A stretch of 64,000 nucleotides of DNA from Natrarchaeobaculum aegyptiacum (GTDB taxonomy: Archaea; Halobacteriota; Halobacteria; Halobacteriales; Natrialbaceae), in assembly GCF_002156705.1 (NCBI RefSeq), contig NZ_CP019893.1, positions 3,286,001 through 3,350,000 on the forward strand, given 5' to 3'. Shown piece after piece: positions 35,424 to 43,760 of this stretch. The stretch's first letter is position 1; each line of letters opens with the position of its first letter. Below the pieces are notes generated by a model. That model was not told the origin of the DNA and made no database searches. It was given only the letters and a program-made list of their open reading frames with translations. The position numbers and the translations under genes are program-made.

Positions 35424-35516
35424 CCTGGGTCTGGCGTTCGAAATCTCCATGCGTCGCCGTGCGGGCTGGTTCCAACGACACCCATACGTATCGCCAGCGG
35501 TGAGGTGTGGGTATCG

Positions 35517-36692
35517 ATGACGACGCGTGATCCAGTGTACGTCGCGGGGGCGTTCGAACACCCCACGCGGGAGGCACCCGAGAAGTCGACGCTCCAGCTC
35601 CACGCCGAGGTCGCCCGTGGGGCGCTCGAGGACGCCGGCCTCGAGAAAGGCGCCGTCGACGCGTACTTCACCGCGGGAGTGCCCCAGAGCGAGGGGACGT
35701 TTCCACCGCATTACATGGCCGACTACCTCGGGCTCGACGTCTCGTACGTCGAGACGACCGACGGCGGCGGATCGTCGTACATCAGCCACGTCGGTCACGC
35801 TGCGAGCGCGATCAGGGACGGACGATGTGACGTCGCGCTCGTGACCCTCGCCGGCCGCCCGCGTTCCCGGGGCGAGGCGACCGGTTCGGGCGTCCGAGCG
35901 GTGCGTACCGTACAGGACAGCGTCGAGCGAGTCTACGGCGCGACCAACCTCTCGATGTACGGCATGGCCGCCCGGCGTCACATGGACGAGTACGGCACCA
36001 CCGCAGAACAGCTGGCCGAGATCCGCGTCGCCGCGTCCCACCACGCCCAGTACAACGAGCACGCGATGTACCCCGATCCCGTGACCGTCGAGGATGTCCT
36101 CGAGTCGCCGCTGGTCGCCGATCCGCTCCACCTGCTCGACTGCTGTGTCATCTCGGACGGCGGCGGTGCACTGGTGATCGTCTCCGAAGACGTTCGCGCC
36201 GGCCTCGAGCGCGAGTGCGTCGAAGTACTCGGGTTCGGCGAGACGGTCGACCACCACGACGGCGGTCGGATCGATCTGACGCGAACCGGAGCCGAACAGT
36301 CGGGCCCGCGAGCGTTCGAGGAGGCAGGGCTCGGCCCCGAACACGTCGACTACGCGTCGATCTACGACTCGTTTACCATCACCGTCCTGGAGGCGATAGA
36401 GGACCTTGGATTCTGCCGCAAGGGCGAGGGTGGATCGTTCGTCGAAGGTGGCGCGCTCGAGGCACCCGACGGTGCGTTACCGTTCAACACCGACGGCGGC
36501 GGCCTGTGTTCGAACCATCCCGCGAACCGCGGCGGGATGACGAAGGTGATCGAGGCGGTCAGACAGCTCCGCGGGGAAGCGAATCCGGCAGTACAGGTCG
36601 ACGCCGATATCGCGCTCGCTCACGGGACTGGCGGCAGCATCGGGACTCGCCACGGCGCGGCAACGGTGGTCCTCGGGGGTGAAGACCGATGA
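35517..36692 (+). CDS. Thiolase-superfamily protein lacking the nucleophile Cys (SCP-x/Ltp2-like)
   Basis: A 391-residue thiolase-fold protein. Family blocks are AHAEVARGALEDAGL-like text near 29-42, IYDSFTITVLEAIEDLGFC and GGSIGTRHGAATVVLGG at the end. The loop that normally holds the nucleophile Cys reads TDGGGSSYISHVGHAASAI (81-99), with Gly85 where Cys is expected, and the second Cys near the C-terminus is also absent. This pattern fits the lipid-transfer/Ltp2 group, where some members act as aldolases with a DUF35 partner. The DUF35 gene indeed follows with a 4-bp overlap. The start ATG at 35517 was preferred over a GTG at 35505. Confidence 0.82.
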   Translation: MTTRDPVYVAGAFEHPTREAPEKSTLQLHAEVARGALEDAGLEKGAVDAYFTAGVPQSEGTFPPHYMADYLGLDVSYVETTDGGGSSYISHVGHAASAIRDGRCDVALVTLAGRPRSRGEATGSGVRAVRTVQDSVERVYGATNLSMYGMAARRHMDEYGTTAEQLAEIRVAASHHAQYNEHAMYPDPVTVEDVLESPLVADPLHLLDCCVISDGGGALVIVSEDVRAGLERECVEVLGFGETVDHHDGGRIDLTRTGAEQSGPRAFEEAGLGPEHVDYASIYDSFTITVLEAIEDLGFCRKGEGGSFVEGGALEAPDGALPFNTDGGGLCSNHPANRGGMTKVIEAVRQLRGEANPAVQVDADIALAHGTGGSIGTRHGAATVVLGGEDR

Positions 36693-37108
36693 CCGACGCT
36701 GGCGAACCGACCCGTCCAGCGCCGGAGATTACTCCGGAGACGCGACGATACTGGGAGGCAGCCGCCGAGGGCCGTCTCTTGCTCCGGGAGTGTCAGGACT
36801 GTGGGCTCGTCTTCCACTACCCACGGGCGCTCTGCCCGGACTGTTTCGGCGAGACGGACTGGCGCGAGGCAACGGGCGTGGGAGAGGTCTACTCGTACTC
36901 CGTCACGCGGCGAATCGAAGGATGGCCCACCGACGACCTTCCGTTGATCGTCGCCTACGTCGAACTCGAGGAGGGGCCGCGGATGGTGACGAATCTCGAG
37001 TGTGATCCGGATGCAGTGTCGGTCGGGACGCCAGTCGAGGTCCGGTTCAGAGAGCAGGGCCCGGAGACGGTGGTTCCCGTCTTCGTTCCCGTTCCAGCCG
37101 GCGACTGA
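36689..37108 (+). CDS. DUF35 zinc-ribbon/OB-fold partner protein
   Basis: A 139-residue protein with an N-terminal helix (ITPETRRYWEAAAEGRLLL), a zinc ribbon with CQDCG and CPDCF, and an OB-fold (VGEVYSYSVTRR ... VRFREQG). Such proteins bind thiolase-like enzymes and shape their acyl-CoA site. ATG overlaps the stop of the thiolase-like gene (ATGA), which strongly suggests one complex. The pair is complete here; no HMG-CoA synthase lies next to it. Confidence 0.9.
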   Translation: MTDAGEPTRPAPEITPETRRYWEAAAEGRLLLRECQDCGLVFHYPRALCPDCFGETDWREATGVGEVYSYSVTRRIEGWPTDDLPLIVAYVELEEGPRMVTNLECDPDAVSVGTPVEVRFREQGPETVVPVFVPVPAGD

Positions 37109-37315
37109 CGAACGGACTCCGTCCCGGTGGCAGATTCGCGAGGCCCGGTCTCTCGAGGCGGAGAATTCACCGATTTTTGTGAGTGGCTCGCGGAGAATAC
37201 CTGCAGGTCGTCACCGACGTTTCACGGTCTCGGTTCGACAGCCTCTCGGGACGGTGAGTGGCGGGCCCGTGGGCCCGTGGGGCTGACTCGAGAGCCGAGA
37301 AGACTGCTGAGAGAT

Positions 37316-37621
37316 CTAGCCTTCGATTTCTGCGACGTCCTCGATCTTCATGTCCTCGAGTTTGTCGCCGATGTCGTCGATCTTGTCGTCGAGTTCGTCG
37401 ACGAACTCGGCGGTACGTTCGGTCTTGATCGCACCCTGACTGGAGGGCTCGATGAGGTTCTCTTCCTCGAGAACGCGCAGCGAGTAGCGGACCTTGTGGT
37501 GCGGGTAGCCGGTCTCGTTCGACATCTTGACGATCCCGATCGGCTCGTTCTCGATAACCATCTTCAGGACCTGGAGATGTCGTTCAAGCATATCGACTTC
37601 CTTCTCAAGTCGGTCTATCAT
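37316..37621 (-). CDS. Small helix-turn-helix protein with coiled-coil ends
   Basis: A 101-residue protein. A short coiled coil at the start (MIDRLEKEVDMLERHLQVLK) leads into a winged helix (GIVKMSNETGYPHHKVRYSLRVLEEENLI) and an acidic helical tail (DELDDKIDDIGDKLEDMK). This looks like a conserved haloarchaeal DNA-binding protein that dimerises. The frame extends to 37996, but the ATG at 37621 matches the expected start. CTTTTAAAAG at 37647-37656 is about 30 nt before it and probably holds the TATA box. It is divergent from purA. Confidence 0.7.
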   Translation of the reverse strand: MIDRLEKEVDMLERHLQVLKMVIENEPIGIVKMSNETGYPHHKVRYSLRVLEEENLIEPSSQGAIKTERTAEFVDELDDKIDDIGDKLEDMKIEDVAEIEG

Positions 37622-37952
37622 GGCATTTGTTAACTTGTCTTTAGACCTTTTAAAAGTTACCCTCGCAGGTCGACCGTTTGACGTCCATCGTGAGTATCGC
37701 TCGTGCCAGAAGTTAACGCTTCGGGTCTCCGTCCCCCTATCCCACACGTTAATAAGCCGGAATTGGCCGATCCGGCGGTGATCGGCCGCGCGTCCCGTGG
37801 TCGTGTGACAGCGTGATCTGTTGTCACGAGTGGGTCCGTGGAGGCACCAGTATGTGTTTAGTGTGGGCACGAGCCAATGTCCGAGGGCAGGAGTGGAGTG
37901 AGCCGCCAATACCGTAATCTGTTTATCGGCCCGGCAAGAAGCCGCCGCTGTT
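37622..37952. other. Divergent intergenic region between the HTH gene and purA
   Basis: About 330 bp. It holds CTTTTAAAAG for the HTH gene (37647-37656) and TTTATC for purA (37922-37927), 28 nt before its ATG. GTGACA and TGTCAC form a spaced inverted repeat near 37805-37827. No gene was seen. Confidence 0.4.
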
Positions 37953-39314
37953 ATGACCGTCACAATCGTCGGGTCGCAACTCGGCGACGAAGGCAAGGGC
38001 GGCGTCGTCGACGTCTACGGCGACGCTGCCGACGTCGTCGTCCGCTATCAGGGCGGCGACAACGCTGGACATACCGTCGTTTCCGACGGCGAGAAGTACA
38101 AGCTGTCGCTCGTACCGTCGGGTGCCGTCAGGGGAAAAGTCGGCGTCCTCGGCAACGGCTGCGTCGTCAACCCCGAGACGCTCTTCGAGGAAATCGACGG
38201 CCTCCGTGAGCGAGGTCTCGAGCCTGACGTCCGCGTCGCAGAACGTGCGCACGTCATCCTCCCGTACCACCGCGCGCTCGACGGGATCGAAGAAGACGAG
38301 AAAGAAGACCTCGCGGCAGGGACGACCAAGCGCGGTATCGGCCCAACCTACGAGGACAAGGCCGGTCGTCGCGGCGTCCGGATCGGCGACCTGCTCGACC
38401 CCGACACGCTCCGAGAGCGCCTCGAGTACGTCGTCCCCCAGAAGAAGGCCCTCGCCGAGGAGGTCTTCGGCAAGACGACCGACGAGCGCTTCGACGTCGA
38501 CCACCTCTACGAGCTGTGTCTCGAGTACGGCGAACGACTCGCCGACGAAGAGATGACCGTCGACTGTGGAACCTACCTCCAGGAACGGATCGACGCGGGC
38601 GACCAGGTGATGCTCGAGGGTGCACAGGGGACCTCTCTGGACATCGATCACGGCGTTTACCCGTACGTCACCTCCTCGAACCCGACTGCGGGCGGAGCGA
38701 CCGTCGGCAGCGGCCTCGGCCCCGGTGTGGTCGGCAACGGCGAAATCGTCGGCATCGTCAAGGGCTACCTCTCGCGCGTGGGAACCGGCCCGCTGCCGAC
38801 CGAACTCGGCGGCGTCGAGGGCCAGACGCCCGGCTACGACCCCGAAACCGCAGACGAAGCAGAAGAGGAACTCGCGACCTACATCCGCGACGAGGGTGGG
38901 GAGTACGGCACCGTCACCGGTCGCCCCCGCCGCGTCGGGTGGCTCGACCTGCCGATGCTCCGTCACGCCGCGCGCGCGAGCAGCTTCACCGGCCTCGCGA
39001 TCAACCACGTCGACGTCCTCGCCGGCCTCGAGGAGGTCAAGATCGGCGTCAGCTACGACTTCGACGGCGAGGAACTGCTGACGATGCCCCCCACGACCGA
39101 ACAGTGGGCCCGCTGTGAGGCCACCTTCGAGACGTTCGAGGGCTGGCCCGAGGTCGACTGGGCCGAGGTCGCCGAAGACGGCTACGACGCCATCCCCGAG
39201 AACGCGAAGACGTACCTCGAGTTCGTCTCCGATGAACTCGACGTCCCCATCTACGCCGTCGGCGTCGGTCCCGGCCGCGAGGAGACCGTCGTTCTCGAGG
39301 ACCCGTTCGCCTGA
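37953..39314 (+). CDS. purA: Adenylosuccinate synthetase
   Basis: A 453-residue enzyme that joins IMP and aspartate with GTP in AMP synthesis. The GTP loop GDEGKGG is at 11-17, with GGDNAGHT, the base-binding YEDKAGRRG region, EGAQGTSLDIDHG and YPYVTSSNPTAGG. Everything needed is present, and the length is normal. A TATA-like box 28 nt before the ATG suggests a leaderless message. Trm112 and a membrane protein follow on the same strand. Confidence 0.97.
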   Translation: MTVTIVGSQLGDEGKGGVVDVYGDAADVVVRYQGGDNAGHTVVSDGEKYKLSLVPSGAVRGKVGVLGNGCVVNPETLFEEIDGLRERGLEPDVRVAERAHVILPYHRALDGIEEDEKEDLAAGTTKRGIGPTYEDKAGRRGVRIGDLLDPDTLRERLEYVVPQKKALAEEVFGKTTDERFDVDHLYELCLEYGERLADEEMTVDCGTYLQERIDAGDQVMLEGAQGTSLDIDHGVYPYVTSSNPTAGGATVGSGLGPGVVGNGEIVGIVKGYLSRVGTGPLPTELGGVEGQTPGYDPETADEAEEELATYIRDEGGEYGTVTGRPRRVGWLDLPMLRHAARASSFTGLAINHVDVLAGLEEVKIGVSYDFDGEELLTMPPTTEQWARCEATFETFEGWPEVDWAEVAEDGYDAIPENAKTYLEFVSDELDVPIYAVGVGPGREETVVLEDPFA

Positions 39315-39420
39315 TCGCCCCTCGAGGCCGGTCTCGGTCCACCCGGGGCCCACGCTGGAACGCCCTCGAAACCGATCGACTTCCCGAACGCTTTTGCTGG
39401 ATGCGGTCTCCGTACGTGGT

Positions 39421-39621
39421 ATGAAAGAGTCGTTGCTCGACATCCTCCGCTGTCCGCTGGACAAGGGGGAACTCGAACTCGAGGACCCGGAATACGACGA
39501 CGATGGTGAGGAAGTGATCGGCGGGACGCTCGTCTGTACCGACTGCGGCGAATCGTACCCGATCGACGACGGCATTCCGAACCTGCTTCCACCGGACATG
39601 CGCGAGGAGACGCCGGCCTGA
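39421..39621 (+). CDS. Trm112-family methyltransferase activator
   Basis: A 66-residue zinc-binding protein with LRCPLDKG and LVCTDCGESYPIDDGIPNLLP, the standard Trm112 pattern (four Cys may bind zinc, though the first pair is only a single Cys here). Trm112 is the shared activator of several tRNA, rRNA and protein methyltransferases. It lies 106 bp after purA and 15 bp before the next gene. The ATG at 39421 is the only sensible start. Confidence 0.88.
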   Translation: MKESLLDILRCPLDKGELELEDPEYDDDGEEVIGGTLVCTDCGESYPIDDGIPNLLPPDMREETPA

Positions 39622-39636
39622 TCGGCCAGATCGATC

Positions 39637-40269
39637 GTGCCCGGGACCGAGATCACCGTCCACGTCAACCGCGGCGCCGCGAACACGCTCGAGTCGGACC
39701 TCGAGGCGATCGAGACCGACCGCAAGTTGAGCGTGGTCTTGCGCGGTCACGAGCGGCCGGCACACGTCCACTGCCGGCTCGACGGTGACCTCGACCGGAT
39801 CGCGACGATCGACCAGACGAACCACTACATCGGCCCGGGAGACGTCACGACGGTCCCGATCGACGTCGACGGCGCTGCGATCGACGACCCGATCGAAGGT
39901 CGCGTCGAAGTCGTCACCGGCTACGGTTCGGAGTCGCTCGGAATCGACGTCACCCTGCGACCGCCCAGAGAAATCGACGTCGACGAATCGCTGAGTCGCC
40001 CATCACGACGCCGGTCCCAGCCGGGATCGAACGACGACGCCGATGGGAGCGGAAACGGGGGCCGATCGCTCGAGGACGTCCTGCTCGCACTCGGCCTCGA
40101 TTCGACGACCCTCGCGGTCATCGGGCTCGGCGCGTTCGCGCTGCTCGTCGCGGTTGCGACGGCAGCGACTGTCGGCGGGATGGCCGCCCTGATCGGACTC
40201 GTGTTCGTCCTCGTCGGCGTGGGTATCGCGATCTGGCTCGTCCTCGGTCGTGAAACGGCCAAGGCATAG
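39637..40269 (+). CDS. Conserved haloarchaeal protein with two C-terminal membrane helices
   Basis: A 210-residue protein starting with GTG. The N-terminal 110 residues are a beta-rich soluble domain (TEITVHVNRGAANTLES, HVHCRLDGDLDRI, VVTGYGSESLGIDVTL), then a charged linker (about 115-145) and two membrane helices (about 157-177 and 182-203). It follows trm112 by 15 bp, so the two are likely co-transcribed. I know no function for it. Confidence 0.65.
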   Translation: MPGTEITVHVNRGAANTLESDLEAIETDRKLSVVLRGHERPAHVHCRLDGDLDRIATIDQTNHYIGPGDVTTVPIDVDGAAIDDPIEGRVEVVTGYGSESLGIDVTLRPPREIDVDESLSRPSRRRSQPGSNDDADGSGNGGRSLEDVLLALGLDSTTLAVIGLGAFALLVAVATAATVGGMAALIGLVFVLVGVGIAIWLVLGRETAKA

Positions 40270-40318
40270 CGCTGCCCCCGGCGGCACAGTTACGCTGCCG
40301 ACCAGGAAATACCAGTAG

Positions 40319-41467
40319 TCACTTCTCCGACGGCTCGAGGCCATTCCCACCGAACCGCTTGGCGCGCAGGTAGCGTGCTCGATATCGATTCGCACCGTCG
40401 CCGACGTCCGCCTCTCGAATCTCGTCGAGTCGGTCGTCCGCGACGGCGTCGATCAGCGCAGAGAGCTGGTTCACCTCACTCGGCGTGAGTTCGAGTTCGT
40501 ACGTTCGCTCGGTCTCTGACTCGAGGATCGCCCACTGGCGTGCGGCAGCGATCACGAGCGAACAGGGTTCGCGGCAGGGAAACGGCTGGTCGCCGCCGTC
40601 GACGGAAAGCTCGTCGTCGTCGGTGTAGTGCCACTCGCGACGCCGGAGACACTGGGAGTCGACGCAGCAGGCTTCGACCATCCAGTCGACGGCCTCGCGG
40701 GGGAGTTCGTCGACCACGTCGAAGATGCCAGTCTGGCGCGCTGCCGTCTCGAGCCAGTGGTCGACGTCGAGATCACCGCGCAGTTCCTGGTGCCAGTTGG
40801 CGACCGTCGCCGGGTAGAACCGTTCGACGGTCTCGACGAGTTCGGATCCCGAGAGGCCGGTGAACGCCCACCCGGCGGGGAGCGACGGCGCGGTTTTCAG
40901 TGGCCGGTAGCGTCCATCGTCGTCGTACGTGGCGATATCTCGAGCGGCGGTCGGATCGTCGTACACCTCGAGGTCCGCAACGTCCGCCCCGGCATCCTCG
41001 ACGTGCCAGAGATCGTAGACGCGTTCGCCGTCCCACGCAGACGGCTCCGGAAGACGGCTGGTGATCGAGAGTTCGCCCCAGGTTCGATCGATGCCGTCGG
41101 CGAGCGCCTCGTACCGATCGGGGACAGTGAGGGGATCGCCAGTCGCAACACGTTCGAGAACGTCGTGAATCGGCGCACGTTCACACCACCGGAGGAACGC
41201 CCGGCGATAGGTTCCGGGCCCACCGACGCGGTGCCAGTACGCCCAGTTGGTCACGTACGGGCGAACCGCGTCGGCCTCGAGGGCGTCAGCGAGCGAGTCT
41301 ACGTCCAGAACCAGCGGGTCGGCGCTCGGGACCTCGAGTACGTATGCGTCACTTTTTTCGTCTCTATCGCCCGTGCGAGCGAACCGCAGGCCGTCGAACG
41401 CGAGTTCTCCGTCTGCGCGCTCGAGGGCCTCGGGCAGGGCGTCGGCGAGCCGACTCGAGTCAGTCAT
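40319..41467 (-). CDS. DR2241-family iron-sulfur protein
   Basis: A 382-residue protein. A cysteine set in ACCVDSQCLRRREW and FPCREPCSLV near residues 267-306 fits the 4Fe-4S domain of the DR2241 family, which is often found with CbiX chelatases. Its ATG lies inside the end of cbiX (8-bp overlap), so both are made together. The role in tetrapyrrole metabolism is inferred from this pairing. The rest is acidic and has no signal peptide or membrane segments. Confidence 0.78.
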   Translation of the reverse strand: MTDSSRLADALPEALERADGELAFDGLRFARTGDRDEKSDAYVLEVPSADPLVLDVDSLADALEADAVRPYVTNWAYWHRVGGPGTYRRAFLRWCERAPIHDVLERVATGDPLTVPDRYEALADGIDRTWGELSITSRLPEPSAWDGERVYDLWHVEDAGADVADLEVYDDPTAARDIATYDDDGRYRPLKTAPSLPAGWAFTGLSGSELVETVERFYPATVANWHQELRGDLDVDHWLETAARQTGIFDVVDELPREAVDWMVEACCVDSQCLRRREWHYTDDDELSVDGGDQPFPCREPCSLVIAAARQWAILESETERTYELELTPSEVNQLSALIDAVADDRLDEIREADVGDGANRYRARYLRAKRFGGNGLEPSEK

Positions 41468-42395
41468 CGTTCGACCCCGAATCGCCGATCGGTTCCGTTT
41501 CCGTTCGTTCGGCTGGCTGACCGCTATCGGACGCGGTCGCCTGCGTCTGGGTAGCGGTCAGGGCCTCGAGCGCCGCGTCGACGTCGGCCCCGGCGTCGGC
41601 CGCGCGCTCGAGGAGAACGGCCGCGAGCAGGTCCTCGGTGCCGACGGCACCAGCGTACCAGACGTGGTGGCCGTCGACGTCGGCCGGGACCGCCCACCCT
41701 TCCCGGTAATCGTCCGTGAGGCCGACGTCCTCGGGGATATCCTCCTGGGTGTGGTAGCCGTCGGCGACGAACAGCGGCACGAGGACGACGTCCTCGCAGT
41801 CGACGTAGTCGGTGACGTCGTCGACGTCCGGTTCCTCGTCCATGAACAGCGCGTGGACTTCCTCGAACCGATCTCGTTCGCGGATTCGATCGACGTGGTA
41901 CTCGATCGCCTTCGCCGAATTCTCGTTGCGCTCGGTGCCGTGGCCGACGACCGCGAGGGAAACGCCGTCGCCGACGTCCGGATCTCCCGTGACGCGTTCG
42001 GCGCGCTCGACGATCACGTCGGTCATCGCGTCGTGGGTCCCGACCGGTCCGCAGTAGTGGACCGTCTTCCCGACGTCTTCGGCCTCGAGCGTGACGCTCT
42101 CGGCGCTCGTGCCGTCGGAGTTCCACAACCCGGGATCCCAGCCTTCGAGGCGGAGTTCCCGCGGGATGACGCGCTCGGTGAAGTAGCCCTCGCTGATGAA
42201 CAGGGGAACGACGTAGACGACATCTGACTCGAGGGTTCGGAGCACCTCACGAAAGTGGGGTTCTTCCTTCCAGAACGCCTCGCGGACCTCGTCGAACGCG
42301 TCGACCGCCCGGATAGCGTCGGCGTGGGCGTACGTGGGTTCGGACGCCCCGGGGTTCAGGTGCGATCCGTGCGCCGCGACGACGAGGGCGTGCAT
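41460..42395 (-). CDS. cbiX: Sirohydrochlorin cobaltochelatase-like protein CbiX, two domains
   Basis: A 311-residue protein with two CbiX/SirB-like halves. The first has VVAAHGSHLNPGA (metal-site His9) and VVPLFISEGYFTE; the second has AVVGHGTERNE and VLVPLFVADGYHTQ. Each half should hold one chelatase fold, as in the long form. It inserts cobalt into sirohydrochlorin in the early cobalamin path, or a related metal insertion. The acidic tail from about 285 is disordered-looking. No other cobalamin gene lies in the window apart from the DR2241 partner. Confidence 0.9.
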   Translation of the reverse strand: MHALVVAAHGSHLNPGASEPTYAHADAIRAVDAFDEVREAFWKEEPHFREVLRTLESDVVYVVPLFISEGYFTERVIPRELRLEGWDPGLWNSDGTSAESVTLEAEDVGKTVHYCGPVGTHDAMTDVIVERAERVTGDPDVGDGVSLAVVGHGTERNENSAKAIEYHVDRIRERDRFEEVHALFMDEEPDVDDVTDYVDCEDVVLVPLFVADGYHTQEDIPEDVGLTDDYREGWAVPADVDGHHVWYAGAVGTEDLLAAVLLERAADAGADVDAALEALTATQTQATASDSGQPAERTETEPIGDSGSNDD

Positions 42396-42491
42396 GGACC
42401 CGTCTAGGGACGGGGTCCGCTTATATACAGCGGCGAGCGCAGATTCGGCCGCAACCTCGGTCGAAGGGGGCAGCCCGATTTTCAGGCCGAC

Positions 42492-42866
42492 TCACTCTGG
42501 AACCGAAACCGTCGCTCGCGCCTGACAGTCCGACTCTGCCGCCCGGAGGGTCGCGATCACCGCGTACTCACCCGGCCGGGGGTCCTCCCACCGCTCACGG
42601 TAGGTTCTCGCGTCACCCGGCTCGAGTCGCTCCCGACTGAGCAACTGGGCGAACATCCGACCCTCGGTGAACCGCCAGACTTCCTCGCCGTCCTCGTAGA
42701 CCACGAACTCAGCGCTCGCTGCGTCCGAAAACGAGAGTTCGACCGTCTCGCTTCCCTCGTTTCGGACGGTGAACGCGAACTCGACGGCTCGTGAATCGGG
42801 GGTGTCCGGTTCTGGACCGGTCGGTGCTGAGGAGACCGACGCCTCGAGCGCTCCCTCGAGTGACAT
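42492..42866 (-). CDS. BsuPI-like proteinase-inhibitor-domain protein
   Basis: A 124-residue all-beta protein with FAFTVRNEGSETVELSF, the DAASAEFVVYEDGEEVWRF block and a RERWEDPRPGEYAVIATL end. This is the pattern of intracellular proteinase inhibitor BsuPI domains, an Ig-like fold common in haloarchaea. No signal peptide is present. The frame extends upstream to 43391, but ATG 42866 is the sensible start. The biological target is unknown. Confidence 0.78.
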   Translation of the reverse strand: MSLEGALEASVSSAPTGPEPDTPDSRAVEFAFTVRNEGSETVELSFSDAASAEFVVYEDGEEVWRFTEGRMFAQLLSRERLEPGDARTYRERWEDPRPGEYAVIATLRAAESDCQARATVSVPE

Positions 42867-43007
42867 GGCCTTCCTTGACCGCCACTGTGGATAGCTCTTT
42901 CCGACGTCTCGACGTCTCGAGTGTGACCTGCGGCGGAGCGTGTCGGAACCAGTTGACACGAAAACCGAGACGAACCCTATTTGCCGTCCCGACGCGAACC
43001 GCCGGTC

Positions 43008-43760
43008 GTGCAACTGGTCGGGTACGAACCGAGCGGCCGCGGGGCCGCACTGCTGGTCGCCGATGACGCGGGCCTCGAGCGACGGCCACTCGAGGCCGGC
43101 GACGACCTCTCCTATACCCTCGGTGAGCGACGCTGTGCCGGCGTGATCGACGGCGACGAACACCTCCCGTGTGATCGTCCGGCGACACCGTACTGCGAGT
43201 ACCACACCAGCACCTGGGTCTGCGCTCGCTGTACCGGCACCTGCCTCAAAGACGAGATGGACTGCTACCAGACCCACGCCGTCTACGTCGCCGCGTTCGC
43301 CCCCGACACGTTCAAAGTCGGCGTCACCAAACTCGAGCGTCTGGAGACCCGTCTCCGGGAACAGGGTGCCGACCGGGCCGCCCACGTCCACACCGTCTCG
43401 AACGGGCGGATCGCCCGCGAACTCGAGGCCGAAATCGCCGAGTGGCTCGTCGACCGGGTTCGTACGGGCCCGAAAGTGACCTCGCTGGCCGCGGCCGTCG
43501 ACGAGCCAGCGTGGGAAACCGTCCTCTCGGCGTTCGACGTCATCGACCGCTTTTCGTTCGACTACGGCCTCGCCCTCGAGACTCAGCCCGTCCAGGAGAC
43601 CATCGCCACGGGAACCGTCCGCGGCGTCAAGGGACGACTGCTCGTCCTCGAGAACGGCGGTACCACCTACGCCGTCGACATGCGCGACCTCGTCGGCTAC
43701 GAACTCGAGGACGGAACGGCAGGGCCGAGCCGACAGTCATCGCTCGGCTCGTTCGGGTGA
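43008..43760 (+). CDS. DUF2797 zinc-binding protein
   Basis: A protein of about 250 residues with three Cys-rich places, RRCAG...PCDRP, YCEYH and VCARCTGTC, and a GIY-YIG-like stretch AVYVAAFAPDTFKVGVTK. This is the DUF2797 family, whose role is unknown. A GTG at 43008 has CTATTT about 28 nt before it and is preferred over a TTG at 42981. Its stop codon abuts that of the SRAP gene on the other strand with no gap. Confidence 0.8.
   Translation: MQLVGYEPSGRGAALLVADDAGLERRPLEAGDDLSYTLGERRCAGVIDGDEHLPCDRPATPYCEYHTSTWVCARCTGTCLKDEMDCYQTHAVYVAAFAPDTFKVGVTKLERLETRLREQGADRAAHVHTVSNGRIARELEAEIAEWLVDRVRTGPKVTSLAAAVDEPAWETVLSAFDVIDRFSFDYGLALETQPVQETIATGTVRGVKGRLLVLENGGTTYAVDMRDLVGYELEDGTAGPSRQSSLGSFG

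Noticed and set aside
34422-36344. 640-residue minus-strand frame opposite the membrane protein and thiolase-like genes
   Set aside because: It spans two real genes in antisense and has no recognisable domain.
37923-39725. 600-residue minus-strand frame opposite purA
   Set aside because: Antisense shadow; purA has all its motifs on the plus strand.
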